From: Nocardioides sp. WS12
Lineage (GTDB): Bacteria > Actinomycetota > Actinomycetes > Propionibacteriales > Nocardioidaceae
DNA length: 64,000 nt
Direction: 5' to 3'
Assembly: GCF_014108865.1 (NCBI RefSeq)
Contig: NZ_CP053928.1
Span: forward strand, 1,612,001-1,676,000
The stretch's first letter is position 1; each line of letters begins with the position of its first letter. The position numbers and the translations under genes are program-made. Positions 41,715 to 48,760 of the stretch are shown piece by piece. The notes below the pieces were generated by a model. That model was not told the origin of the DNA. It made no database searches and saw only the letters and a list, made by a program, of their open reading frames with translations.

Positions 41715-43049
41715 TCACTCGCTCGAGCCGGTCAGGGACGCCAGCTGGCTCGAGAGCCAGCTGGATTGGGCCTGCATCTGGGAGAGCGCGGTCTCGAGCG
41801 CCGTGTACTGCCGTTCCAGCGACGTGCGGCGCAGTTCGAGACGGTCGTCCCAGCGGGCGATGTTCTCGTTCAGTCGGGTGATCGCCGTGCCGTGGCTGGT
41901 GATCGCGTGGGTGACGCTGCCGTCGTACTTGTCGCTCGCGGTCTTGGCCGCTGCCTCGATCCGGGCCGTGAATCCTGTGGGTCCGGTGAAGGCGGCGGCA
42001 GCGGCGATCGGGTCGTCCTTGTACGACGTCGTGAACTTGTCGGCGTCGAAGGTGAGCTTGCCGTAGCGGTCCACCTGGATGCCGTACTTCGCCATCGACG
42101 TGCCGTCGGCCGGGTACATCGCGTCCTGCAGGGCTCCAGCAACGCGACGCAGGGCACTGTCGCCGGCGAGGACGCCCTTCGCGGTGGTGCTGGTCGAGGT
42201 GATGGCGGAGATCTGGCCGAGGACAGCGTTGATGCCCTCGACGAACGACTTCATGGAGGCCGCGGCGCCGGCGGCGTCGCGGCTGACCTCGACGTCGGCG
42301 GTGCCGGTCGCGTTGGAGGCGAGCGTGATCGTGACACCGGGCACGACGTCGGCGAACGTGTTGGTGCTCGAGGTGGCGGTGATCCCGCCGATGTCGATGC
42401 TGGCGTCGCGACCCGTACGGACGGTCGCGCCACCGAGAAGTGCGGCGCCGGTGGAGTCGGTCAGGTCGAAGGACTGGTCGCCGCCGGTGGTCGATGACTC
42501 GACGAGCAGGCGGTACTGGTCGGTGCCGCCGGAGGTGCCGGTACGGACCAGGGTCGCGCGGACGCCGGCGTCTGCGCCGTTGATGGCCGCGGCGAGCTGT
42601 TCGAGTGTCCCTCCGGCCGTGTCGATCTGGAGGTCGGCCTCGCCGGCCCGCTTCAGGAGCACGCTGGTCGTGGCGCCGGTGACGACGTCTGTCTTCGCGT
42701 GGGCGTCGGTGAAGGCGACCTGGTGGCTCAGTGCGGTCTGGCCGACGCTCACGGTGAAGGCGCCCGCCGTCGCGGATGTCGTGGCGGCGACGCGGACCCC
42801 GGTGTTGGTGGACGTGGCCGCCAGGGTGGTCCAGGGGCTGGTGGTGGCGGTGCGCATGCCTTCGGCGGAGGTCCCCAGCGCCTGGAGTGCGGTGTTCAAC
42901 TTCTGCAGCGCGGTGACCTTGCTCTGCTCGGTGGTGACCTGCGTCTTGAGTTTGGTCTGCGGCAACGCCTCGAGCGCCATCAACTGGCTGATGATGCTCG
43001 CGGTGTCCAGGCCGCTGGCGAGTCCGCCGATGCTGCTGGTCGCTGCCAT
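41715..43049 (-). CDS. fliD: Flagellar filament cap protein FliD
   Basis: 444 residues. The N-terminus SSIGGLASGLDTASIISQLM is diagnostic and the C-terminal coiled coil (ERQYTALETALSQMQAQSSWLSSQLASL) completes the family. FliD caps the filament and folds incoming flagellin. ATG 43049 has GGAGG at seven bases. Confidence 0.95.
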   Translation of the reverse strand: MAATSSIGGLASGLDTASIISQLMALEALPQTKLKTQVTTEQSKVTALQKLNTALQALGTSAEGMRTATTSPWTTLAATSTNTGVRVAATTSATAGAFTVSVGQTALSHQVAFTDAHAKTDVVTGATTSVLLKRAGEADLQIDTAGGTLEQLAAAINGADAGVRATLVRTGTSGGTDQYRLLVESSTTGGDQSFDLTDSTGAALLGGATVRTGRDASIDIGGITATSSTNTFADVVPGVTITLASNATGTADVEVSRDAAGAAASMKSFVEGINAVLGQISAITSTSTTAKGVLAGDSALRRVAGALQDAMYPADGTSMAKYGIQVDRYGKLTFDADKFTTSYKDDPIAAAAAFTGPTGFTARIEAAAKTASDKYDGSVTHAITSHGTAITRLNENIARWDDRLELRRTSLERQYTALETALSQMQAQSSWLSSQLASLTGSSE

Positions 43050-43078
43050 GGTGATCCTCCGAAGTCCTTGGAAAAGCC

Positions 43079-43115
43079 CGCGTGCCGGTGAGGCCGGTGG
43101 CCCCACCGGCACGCG
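43079..43115 (-). terminator. Intrinsic terminator of fliC
   Basis: A perfect 12-base stem, CGCGTGCCGGTG with CACCGGCACGCG, encloses a 13-base loop. On the minus strand it lies 45 bases after the fliC stop and is followed by GGCTTTT, a good intrinsic terminator. Confidence 0.75.
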
Positions 43116-43160
43116 GTTGGTGCTGTGTGTCAGGAGCGAACTCCCGACGGTTCAGGCAGA

Positions 43161-43961
43161 TCAGCCGCGCAGCAGCTGCAGCACGCCGTTGGGGGCCGAG
43201 TTGGCCTGGGCGAGCATGGCGGTGCCGGCCTGGGACAGGATCTGCGAGCGGGTGAGGCTCATCATTTCCTGCGCCATGTCGGTGTCGCGGATCCGGGACT
43301 CGGAGGCCGAGAGGTTCTCGATCGCGACGTTGACGTTGTTGATGGTGTGCTCGAACCGGTTCTGCACAGCACCGAGCTCGGCACGCTGCGTGGAGACCTC
43401 GGTGATGGCCGCCTGCAGGGTGTTGCTGTCGGTGATGTCGATGGCGGCCACAGCGGCGCCAGCGGTGAAGTCGGCGAGAGCCGTCGCGGAGACGTCGATG
43501 GTGTCCGCGTTGTCGAAGCCGACCTGGAAGGTGAGTGCGGCACCACCGAAGAGGTCGACACCGTTGAACTTGGTGTTGTCCTTGATCCGGGTGATCTCCG
43601 TGCTCAGCGCGTCGAACTCGCCCTGCAGGGCTGCCTGCGAGTCGACGTTCTGCGTGCCGTTGTTGTACTGCACCGAGAGGTCGTTCATGCGCTGCAGCAT
43701 GGAGTGGACCTCGGTGAGTGCACCTTCCGCCGTCTGGGCGACAGAGACGCCGTCCTGGGCGTTGCGGACCGCGACCTTGAGTCCGCCGACCTGCGAGCGC
43801 AGGCCCTCGGAGATGGCGAGACCGGCGGCGTCGTCAGCGGCGCGGTTGATGCGGAAGCCGGACGACAACTTTTCCATCGACTTCGAGAGCTGTCCCTGCG
43901 TCACCGACAGGTTGCGGTAAGCGTTGGTCGCCTCGATGTTCTGGTTGATGCGAAGACCCAT
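43161..43961 (-). CDS. fliC: Flagellin
   Basis: 266 residues, a short flagellin. The N-terminal D0/D1 (GLRINQNIEATNAYRNLSVT, SKSMEKLSSGFRINRAADDA) and C-terminal D1/D0 (ESRIRDTDMAQEMMSLTRSQ, then LANSAPNGVLQLLRG type end) are complete; the central variable domain is reduced to about 90 residues. It forms the filament. ATG 43961 is preceded by AGGAGGG. The leader contains a predicted CsrA hairpin. Only one flagellin gene lies in the window. Confidence 0.97.
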   Translation of the reverse strand: MGLRINQNIEATNAYRNLSVTQGQLSKSMEKLSSGFRINRAADDAAGLAISEGLRSQVGGLKVAVRNAQDGVSVAQTAEGALTEVHSMLQRMNDLSVQYNNGTQNVDSQAALQGEFDALSTEITRIKDNTKFNGVDLFGGAALTFQVGFDNADTIDVSATALADFTAGAAVAAIDITDSNTLQAAITEVSTQRAELGAVQNRFEHTINNVNVAIENLSASESRIRDTDMAQEMMSLTRSQILSQAGTAMLAQANSAPNGVLQLLRG

Positions 43962-43998
43962 GATGGTTCCCTCCTGGATTAGGTCAGATGTTCCGGGA

Positions 43999-44012
43999 GA
44001 CCATCCGTGGTC
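43999..44012 (-). promoter_or_regulatory. Candidate CsrA-binding hairpin in the fliC leader
   Basis: On the minus strand a five-base stem GACCA/TGGTC encloses CGGA, 38 bases before the start codon. A second GGA lies in the Shine-Dalgarno AGGAGGG. This two-site layout is that of the Bacillus hag leader, where CsrA blocks translation and FliW removes it. fliW and csrA are encoded at 47974 and 48418. Confidence 0.65.
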
Positions 44013-44026
44013 GCCCTTCGAGTTGG

Positions 44027-44053
44027 TGATCGGCCAACCTGCCGTCGTACCGA
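44027..44053 (-). promoter_or_regulatory. FliA-type promoter of fliC
   Basis: On the minus strand TCGG (44050-44053) and GCCGATCA (44027-44034) are spaced by 15 bases. The -35 element lies inside the large hairpin at 44041-44095. Transcription would start near 44020, giving a leader of about 60 bases. Confidence 0.5.
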
Positions 44054-44095
44054 AGGGTTTTCCGGAAGAACTTCCGAAAACTTCGGTACGACGGC
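44041..44095. terminator. Long hairpin between fliA and fliC
   Basis: Perfect 15-base arms at 44041-44055 and 44081-44095 flank a 25-base centre that itself folds (GTTTTC.GGAAG with CTTCCGAAAAC, one bulge). It lies 24 bases after the fliA stop and would end fliA transcription. No T-run follows. It also contains the -35 element of fliC. The outer arms contain the frequent word GTCGTAC. Confidence 0.55.
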
Positions 44096-44119
44096 ACGCG
44101 GGCCGTCAGACGGAGCTGG

Positions 44120-44965
44120 TCAGCCCACGGCGTCGAGCGGGATGGTGACCCCGCGCCGACCGCTGTCGGCGTGGCGGGACGCCACCGCGGCGAAGTAGGA
44201 CTCGCGGCGTCGCTGGGCGACGCCACCGTTCTTGCCGGGCGTCTTCACGAGCGTGGGCTCGAGCGCGTGGTTGAGGGCGTCGCGGAGCAGGGTGAGTGCC
44301 TCGGCGCGCATCTGGGAGATGCGGGAGTCGGTGACGCCGAGCTCGGCGGCGATGTCGGCCATGGGGCGCTCGGCGAAGAAGTAGTCCTCGACCACGACGC
44401 GCAGGCGCTCGGGGAGTTCGGCGATCGCTTCCCGCAGGTAGGTCAGCTTCTCGGCGTGCTCGAGCAAGTCCTCCGGCGACGGGGCGCGGGTCGGCAACAG
44501 TTCCTCGATCGGGGTGGTGGTCGATCCCTGGAGGGACAGCACCTGCGCGCGGGCGACGTCGTCGTCGTTGGCGGCGACCTCGTCGACGGTCATGCCCGTG
44601 GACTGGGCGACCTCAGCGGCGGTCGGCGTGCGACCGAACAGGCCGGCCAGGCGGCTGCGGGTCTCGGTGAGGTCGCGGGCCCGGCGGCGGACCGAGCGGG
44701 AGGCCCAGTCGACCGAGCGGAGCTCGTCGAGCAGTGCACCGCGGATCCGGGTGGCGGCGTACCGGTCGAAGGGAACGCCGCGGGCGGGGTCGAAGGCCCG
44801 CCCGGCGAGGACGAGAGCAGTGAGACCGGCCGAGGTGAGGTCATCACGGTTCACGTGCGACGGCACGCGGCCCATCGTCTCGCGCACGATGTGGCCGACC
44901 AGAGCCATGTGGCTGGTGATCAGTTCGTCCGTCTCGTTGGCGACGGTGCCCTCGTTGTCGTTCAC
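44120..44965 (-). CDS. fliA: Flagellar sigma factor FliA (sigma-28, WhiG-like)
   Basis: 281 residues. Sigma-70 regions 2, 3 and 4 of the FliA/WhiG group are present: MALVGHIVRETMGRVPSHVN, RIRGALLDELRSVDWASRSVRRRARD and LPERLRVVVEDYFFAERPMADIAAELGVTDSRISQMR. The C-terminal 35 residues are an extra basic tail. It should read the late flagellar promoters listed here. No FlgM gene was seen in the window. GTG 44965 lacks a clear ribosome-binding site. Confidence 0.93.
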   Translation of the reverse strand: MNDNEGTVANETDELITSHMALVGHIVRETMGRVPSHVNRDDLTSAGLTALVLAGRAFDPARGVPFDRYAATRIRGALLDELRSVDWASRSVRRRARDLTETRSRLAGLFGRTPTAAEVAQSTGMTVDEVAANDDDVARAQVLSLQGSTTTPIEELLPTRAPSPEDLLEHAEKLTYLREAIAELPERLRVVVEDYFFAERPMADIAAELGVTDSRISQMRAEALTLLRDALNHALEPTLVKTPGKNGGVAQRRRESYFAAVASRHADSGRRGVTIPLDAVG

Positions 44966-45065
44966 AAAGATGACATTCCGGGGTCCGTACGGCGTGGCGC
45001 AGCAATTTCGGTCCCGAGTGACCTATTGGCCGACCAATACAGGACAAGGGTCCCGGGTTGGCGTG

Positions 45066-45077
45066 GTCACTAGTGAC
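45066..45077. promoter_or_regulatory. GTCACTAGTGAC palindrome before flgN
   Basis: A perfect 12-base palindrome in the fliA-flgN intergenic region. ACTAG-containing palindromes also lie before cheA (48683) and around 54810. CTAG is rare in such a GC-rich sequence, so these may be sites for one regulator. No motif model is available to test this. Confidence 0.35.
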
Positions 45078-45184
45078 ACCGCGCAAGGACCCGGCCGGTC
45101 CAACCGCTCAGGTTCTGCGGGACCCGGGCGATGGGATGGATCAACAGCACCGGCATCTCGGGGCGGGACGGAAAGGGTCGGGAA

Positions 45185-45682
45185 ATGGTCGACATGATCG
45201 GCATGGACAGGTTGTCGCAGGTCCTGTGGCGCGAGCGTGAGCTGCTGGAGACCCTGGCGTACAAGCTCGACATCGAGCGGATGGTGCTGGCCACGGGCCG
45301 CACCCGCTGGCTGGTCAACGTGACCCGCGAGATCGAGGAAGTCCTCGAGGACCTCCGCGCCACCGAGGTGCTGCGGGCGACCGCCGCCGACGAGGCCGCC
45401 GAGTCGGTCGGCATGGCTCCCAATCCGGCGCTGGCCGCGCTGGCCGATGCCTGCGACGACCCGTGGCGCGGCATCCTGATGGACCACCGCGACACGATGA
45501 TCAACCTGGCGCGCGAGATCTCGGAGACCTCCGAGGAGGCCCGCGGCCTGATCACCGCCGGCTACCGGTCGGCGCGCGAGACGCTCCTCGCGATCGGTGG
45601 CACGGGCACGGAGAGCTACAGCCCGAATGGCACCGCGGTCGTGGAGACCCGTCGAAGCAGGTTGCTGGACAGGAGCCTGTGA
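45185..45682 (+). CDS. flgN: Hook-filament junction chaperone FlgN
   Basis: 165 residues, helical. MIGMDRLSQVLWRERELLETLAYKLDIERMVL and WLVNVTREIEEVLEDLRATEVLRA match the FlgN pattern. FlgN carries FlgK and FlgL to the export gate, and flgK follows one base later. ATG 45185 is preferred, but ATG 45131 (with 18 more residues) or 45194/45203 are possible. The start is not fixed by a clear ribosome-binding site. Confidence 0.85.
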   Translation: MVDMIGMDRLSQVLWRERELLETLAYKLDIERMVLATGRTRWLVNVTREIEEVLEDLRATEVLRATAADEAAESVGMAPNPALAALADACDDPWRGILMDHRDTMINLAREISETSEEARGLITAGYRSARETLLAIGGTGTESYSPNGTAVVETRRSRLLDRSL

Positions 45683-45683
45683 C

Positions 45684-47087
45684 ATGGTCGGCTCCTTCGG
45701 TTCCATCAGCACGGCACTGTCGGCGCTGCGCTACAACCAGGTGGCGCTCGACGTCGCCGGCAACAACATCTCGAACGCCTCCACCGATGGCTTCGTACGA
45801 CGTCGGGTCGTCGGCGAGTCGGTCAGCAGCGCCGCCCCAGCGCTCTGGTCGCGCTACGACGGCCACGGCGAGGGTGTCGCGGTCGGCGAGGTACGCCGCC
45901 TGGTGGACCCGCTGCTCGACACCCGCGTCCGTCGTGAGCACGCCGCGCTGTCCTACCTCGAGTCCAGCCAGGCCGTCCTGGCCCGGGTCGAGGAAGGCAT
46001 CGGCGAACCCGGCACCAACGGCGTGTACGCCGCGATGCTCGACTTCCGCAACGGTTGGCAGGACCTCGCCCTGAACCCCGGCGGGGACGCCGCCCGCCAG
46101 CAGGTGCTGGGCCGCGCGGAGACGCTGGCGCAGGCGCTGCGGATCCAGGTCAGCAACATCACCGGCGAGGAAGCCGACCAGCGGGTCCACCTCAACAACG
46201 TCGTCAGCGAGATCAACACCGCTGCTGCAGGTCTCGCCGACCTCAACCAGGCGATCCTCGTGACCGAGCAGAACGGCACCGACGCGGGCACCCTGCGCGA
46301 CCGCCGTGACCAGCTCGCGCTGCGGCTTGCCGAACTCGGCGGCGCCGTCACCACGGTCCGCCCGGACGGGCAGTTCGACGTCAGCATCGGTGGCGAGACC
46401 CTCGTGTCGGGCCGCGAGGCCGGTACCTTCGTCGTCGCGTCGGGGGTCACCCCGACCGGCGCAGCCGACGGCCTGCCCATCACGTTCCGCATCGATGCCA
46501 GCTGGGGGAGCACCACGCTCCCGACCGGTGCGGCCGGGCCCGGCGGAGAGCTGGGCGCGGTGACCGACATCCTCACGACCACCCTGCCGTCGTACCGCGC
46601 CGGACTGGACGCGATCGCGGCCGATCTGGCTGCGGGCGTCAACGCCCAGCACGCGCTGGGGTACGACGCCGCGGGCGCCGCCGGAGGTGCGTTCTTCTCC
46701 TACGACCCGCTCGTCGGTGCGGCCAGCCTGCAGGTCGCGATCACCGATCCCGCCCTGGTGGCGGCGTCCTCGATCACCGGCGGTGGCCGCGATGGCAACA
46801 ACGCTGACGCGCTGAGCAATGCCGGCGACAACACGGGCGCCTATCAGCGCCTCGTCAACGGCTTCGGCACCCAGGTGGCGGCGCTGCAGCGACAGACCGC
46901 CAACCAGACCGCGCTGGCCGGCTCCCTCGACAACTCCTGGGAGCAGCAGGCCGGCGTCAACCTCGACGAGGAGACGGTGAACATGGTGACCGCCCAACGC
47001 GCCTACGAGGCCGCGGCCCGTTTGCTGACGACCCTCGACGAGGTCCTCGACACCCTGATCAACCGCACGGGACTGGTGGGACGCTGA
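45684..47087 (+). CDS. flgK: Hook-filament junction protein FlgK
   Basis: 467 residues. The N-terminus SISTALSALRYNQVALDVAGNNISNASTDGF and C-terminus GVNLDEETVNMVTAQRAYEAAARLL are the family ends. FlgK joins hook and filament. AGGAG lies eight bases before ATG 45684. It overlaps flgL by one base. Confidence 0.96.
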   Translation: MVGSFGSISTALSALRYNQVALDVAGNNISNASTDGFVRRRVVGESVSSAAPALWSRYDGHGEGVAVGEVRRLVDPLLDTRVRREHAALSYLESSQAVLARVEEGIGEPGTNGVYAAMLDFRNGWQDLALNPGGDAARQQVLGRAETLAQALRIQVSNITGEEADQRVHLNNVVSEINTAAAGLADLNQAILVTEQNGTDAGTLRDRRDQLALRLAELGGAVTTVRPDGQFDVSIGGETLVSGREAGTFVVASGVTPTGAADGLPITFRIDASWGSTTLPTGAAGPGGELGAVTDILTTTLPSYRAGLDAIAADLAAGVNAQHALGYDAAGAAGGAFFSYDPLVGAASLQVAITDPALVAASSITGGGRDGNNADALSNAGDNTGAYQRLVNGFGTQVAALQRQTANQTALAGSLDNSWEQQAGVNLDEETVNMVTAQRAYEAAARLLTTLDEVLDTLINRTGLVGR

Positions 47088-47977
47088 TGAGCATCGGACG
47101 TGTGACCCAGCGGATGCTGACCGAGGGTTCGCTGAGCAACCTCCAGCAGGGCCTCGGGCGACTGGCCCGCGTGCAGGAGCAGCTCTCGACCGGGCGGGTC
47201 ATCAACCGCCCCTCCGACAACCCGACGGGTACGACGGCCGCGATGCGGCTGCGCAGCTCCATGGCCGACCAGGCGCAGTACACCCGCAACGCCCAGGACG
47301 GCATCGGCTGGCTGACCCAGATCGACACCGCGCTGGACTCCGCCACCTCCACGGTCCGCCGCGCCCGGGACCTCGCGCTGCAGGGCGCGAACGCCGCCGC
47401 TTCCGGGCCCGTGTCCCGTGAAGCGCTCGCCATCGAGGTCGACGGCCTGCGGCAGAGCCTGCTCTCCGAGGCCAACACGACCTACCTGGACAGCCCGGTC
47501 TTCGGTGGCGTCACCGCCGGCACCACGGCGTACGACGCCACGGGCACCTACGTCGGAACGCTCGGTGACGTGAACCGCCGGGTCGCCAACGGGGTCCAGG
47601 TCAAGGTCGACGCGAACGGCCCCGACGTCTTCGGCAACGGCGCCACATCGGCGTTCGCCGAACTCGAGGCCCTCTCAGTCGCCCTGCGCGCAGGTGACCA
47701 GGCCGGCATCAGCGCTTCCATCAACACGCTCAACACCCGTCTCGACACGATCACCAGTGCGCGTACGGCGGCAGGTGCCCGCTTCCAGCGAATCGAACAG
47801 GCTGACCTGACGGCGTCCGACGCCGGGATGTCGCTCGAGAACCAGCTGAGCGTGATCGAGAACGCCGACCTGGCCGCGACAACGGTGGACCTGAAGCTGC
47901 AGGAGGTGGCCTACCAGGCCTCTCTCGCGGCGACGTCCCGCGTGATGCAACCGAGCCTGCTCGACTTCCTGCGATGA
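47087..47977 (+). CDS. flgL: Hook-filament junction protein FlgL
   Basis: 296 residues with the flagellin-like ends of FlgL: VTQRMLTEGSLSNLQQGLGRLARVQEQLSTG and LKLQEVAYQASLAATSRVMQPSLLDFL. FlgL is the second junction protein. It overlaps flgK by one base and fliW by four. Confidence 0.95.
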   Translation: MSIGRVTQRMLTEGSLSNLQQGLGRLARVQEQLSTGRVINRPSDNPTGTTAAMRLRSSMADQAQYTRNAQDGIGWLTQIDTALDSATSTVRRARDLALQGANAAASGPVSREALAIEVDGLRQSLLSEANTTYLDSPVFGGVTAGTTAYDATGTYVGTLGDVNRRVANGVQVKVDANGPDVFGNGATSAFAELEALSVALRAGDQAGISASINTLNTRLDTITSARTAAGARFQRIEQADLTASDAGMSLENQLSVIENADLAATTVDLKLQEVAYQASLAATSRVMQPSLLDFLR

Positions 47978-48399
47978 TGGGCGCCATGACACAGAGGCCT
48001 GCGGCCGAGGGCGACATCCCGGTGATCGAGCTGGTCCATCCGATGCCGGGCTTCCCGGACGACGGCCGCTTCGCGCTCGTGCAACTCGACGACGACGGGA
48101 TGCTGCACGGCTTCCGCTCGCTCGACAGCGACGGCCTGCAGTTCGTGGTCATCCCGCCCGCCCCGTTCTTCCCGGACTACGCGCCCGAGCTCGCCGACGA
48201 CGTCGCTGGCGAACTCGGTCTGTCCGACGGGAACGCCGGCGACGTGATCGTCCTGCTCGTCGTGCGTGCCGGCGCCACCCTGGCCGAGACCACGGTCAAC
48301 CTGCGCGCTCCGCTGGTCATCAACACCGCCACGCGCCGTGCGAGCCAGGTCGTCCTCGATGACGCCGACCTGTCGATCACCGCACCGCTCGTCGCGTGA
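47974..48399 (+). CDS. fliW: Flagellar assembly factor FliW
   Basis: 141 residues. IPVIELVHPMPGFPDDGRFALVQLDDDG and FVVIPPAPFFPDYAPELADD are the FliW signatures; it is beta-rich. FliW binds either flagellin or CsrA. When flagellin is secreted, FliW frees and antagonises CsrA. The position flgL-fliW-csrA is the same as in Bacillus. ATG 47974, 47977 and 47986 are all in frame; the first overlaps the flgL stop. Confidence 0.93.
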   Translation: MMGAMTQRPAAEGDIPVIELVHPMPGFPDDGRFALVQLDDDGMLHGFRSLDSDGLQFVVIPPAPFFPDYAPELADDVAGELGLSDGNAGDVIVLLVVRAGATLAETTVNLRAPLVINTATRRASQVVLDDADLSITAPLVA

Positions 48400-48404
48400 A
48401 CCGG

Positions 48405-48417
48405 TAGCCTCACACGC
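48405..48417 (+). promoter_or_regulatory. Leaderless promoter of csrA
   Basis: TAGCCT (48405-48410) ends seven bases before GTG 48418. The csrA message can therefore be made without fliW, and without a leader. No Shine-Dalgarno sequence is present. Confidence 0.5.
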
Positions 48418-48663
48418 GTGCTGGTTCTCTCTCGTCGCGTCGGTGAAAGCGTCGTCATCGGCGCGGGGTCTCCCGAAGCGGTGACCATCACCGTGCTCGA
48501 GGTCCGCGGTGACGTCATCCGCCTGGGCATCGACGCCCCGCGCTCCGTCGCGATCCACCGCGCCGAACTCCTGGCCGAAGTGGCTGACGCGAACACCGAA
48601 GCAGCGTCTCCTTCGGAGACCTCGGTCGCCTCGCTGACCGAGGCCTTGCGCACCCGCCACTGA
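48418..48663 (+). CDS. csrA: Carbon storage/translation regulator CsrA
   Basis: 81 residues. MLVLSRRVGESVVIG and RLGIDAPRSVAIHRAEL are CsrA, with the conserved Arg in APRSVAIHR. A 20-residue tail follows. CsrA dimers bind GGA in RNA hairpin loops and block ribosome access. Three candidate GGA-loop leaders lie in this window (fliC, flbD, flgB). Leaderless GTG start. Confidence 0.95.
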   Translation: MLVLSRRVGESVVIGAGSPEAVTITVLEVRGDVIRLGIDAPRSVAIHRAELLAEVADANTEAASPSETSVASLTEALRTRH

Positions 48664-48682
48664 CCAACTGGTCGGGCCTGCA

Positions 48683-48695
48683 GGGACTAGGTCCC
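48683..48695. promoter_or_regulatory. GGGACTAGGTCCC palindrome between csrA and cheA
   Basis: Five-base arms GGGAC and GTCCC surround TAG. It resembles the DosR/DevR box family (GGGAC...GTCCC) one base shorter. It may be a regulator site or the csrA terminator. It lies 37 bases before the cheA FliA-type -10. Confidence 0.35.
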
Positions 48696-48712
48696 TACTC
48701 GCGAATCGCCCC

Positions 48713-48739
48713 TCATCCCCCCTCCCGCGCGGCCGATGG
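48713..48739 (+). promoter_or_regulatory. FliA-type promoter of cheA-cheW-mcp
   Basis: TCAT (48713-48716) and GCCGATGG (48732-48739) are spaced by 15 bases. The leader then carries a GGGAGGGA Shine-Dalgarno sequence before ATG 48761. Confidence 0.5.
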
Positions 48740-48760
48740 GCCGCGTGAAGGGAGGGACAT

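Noticed and set aside
43161..43961. Flagellin with an internal deletion
   Set aside because: Short flagellins of about 270 residues with only D0/D1 are common in Gram-positives, and the ends are intact.
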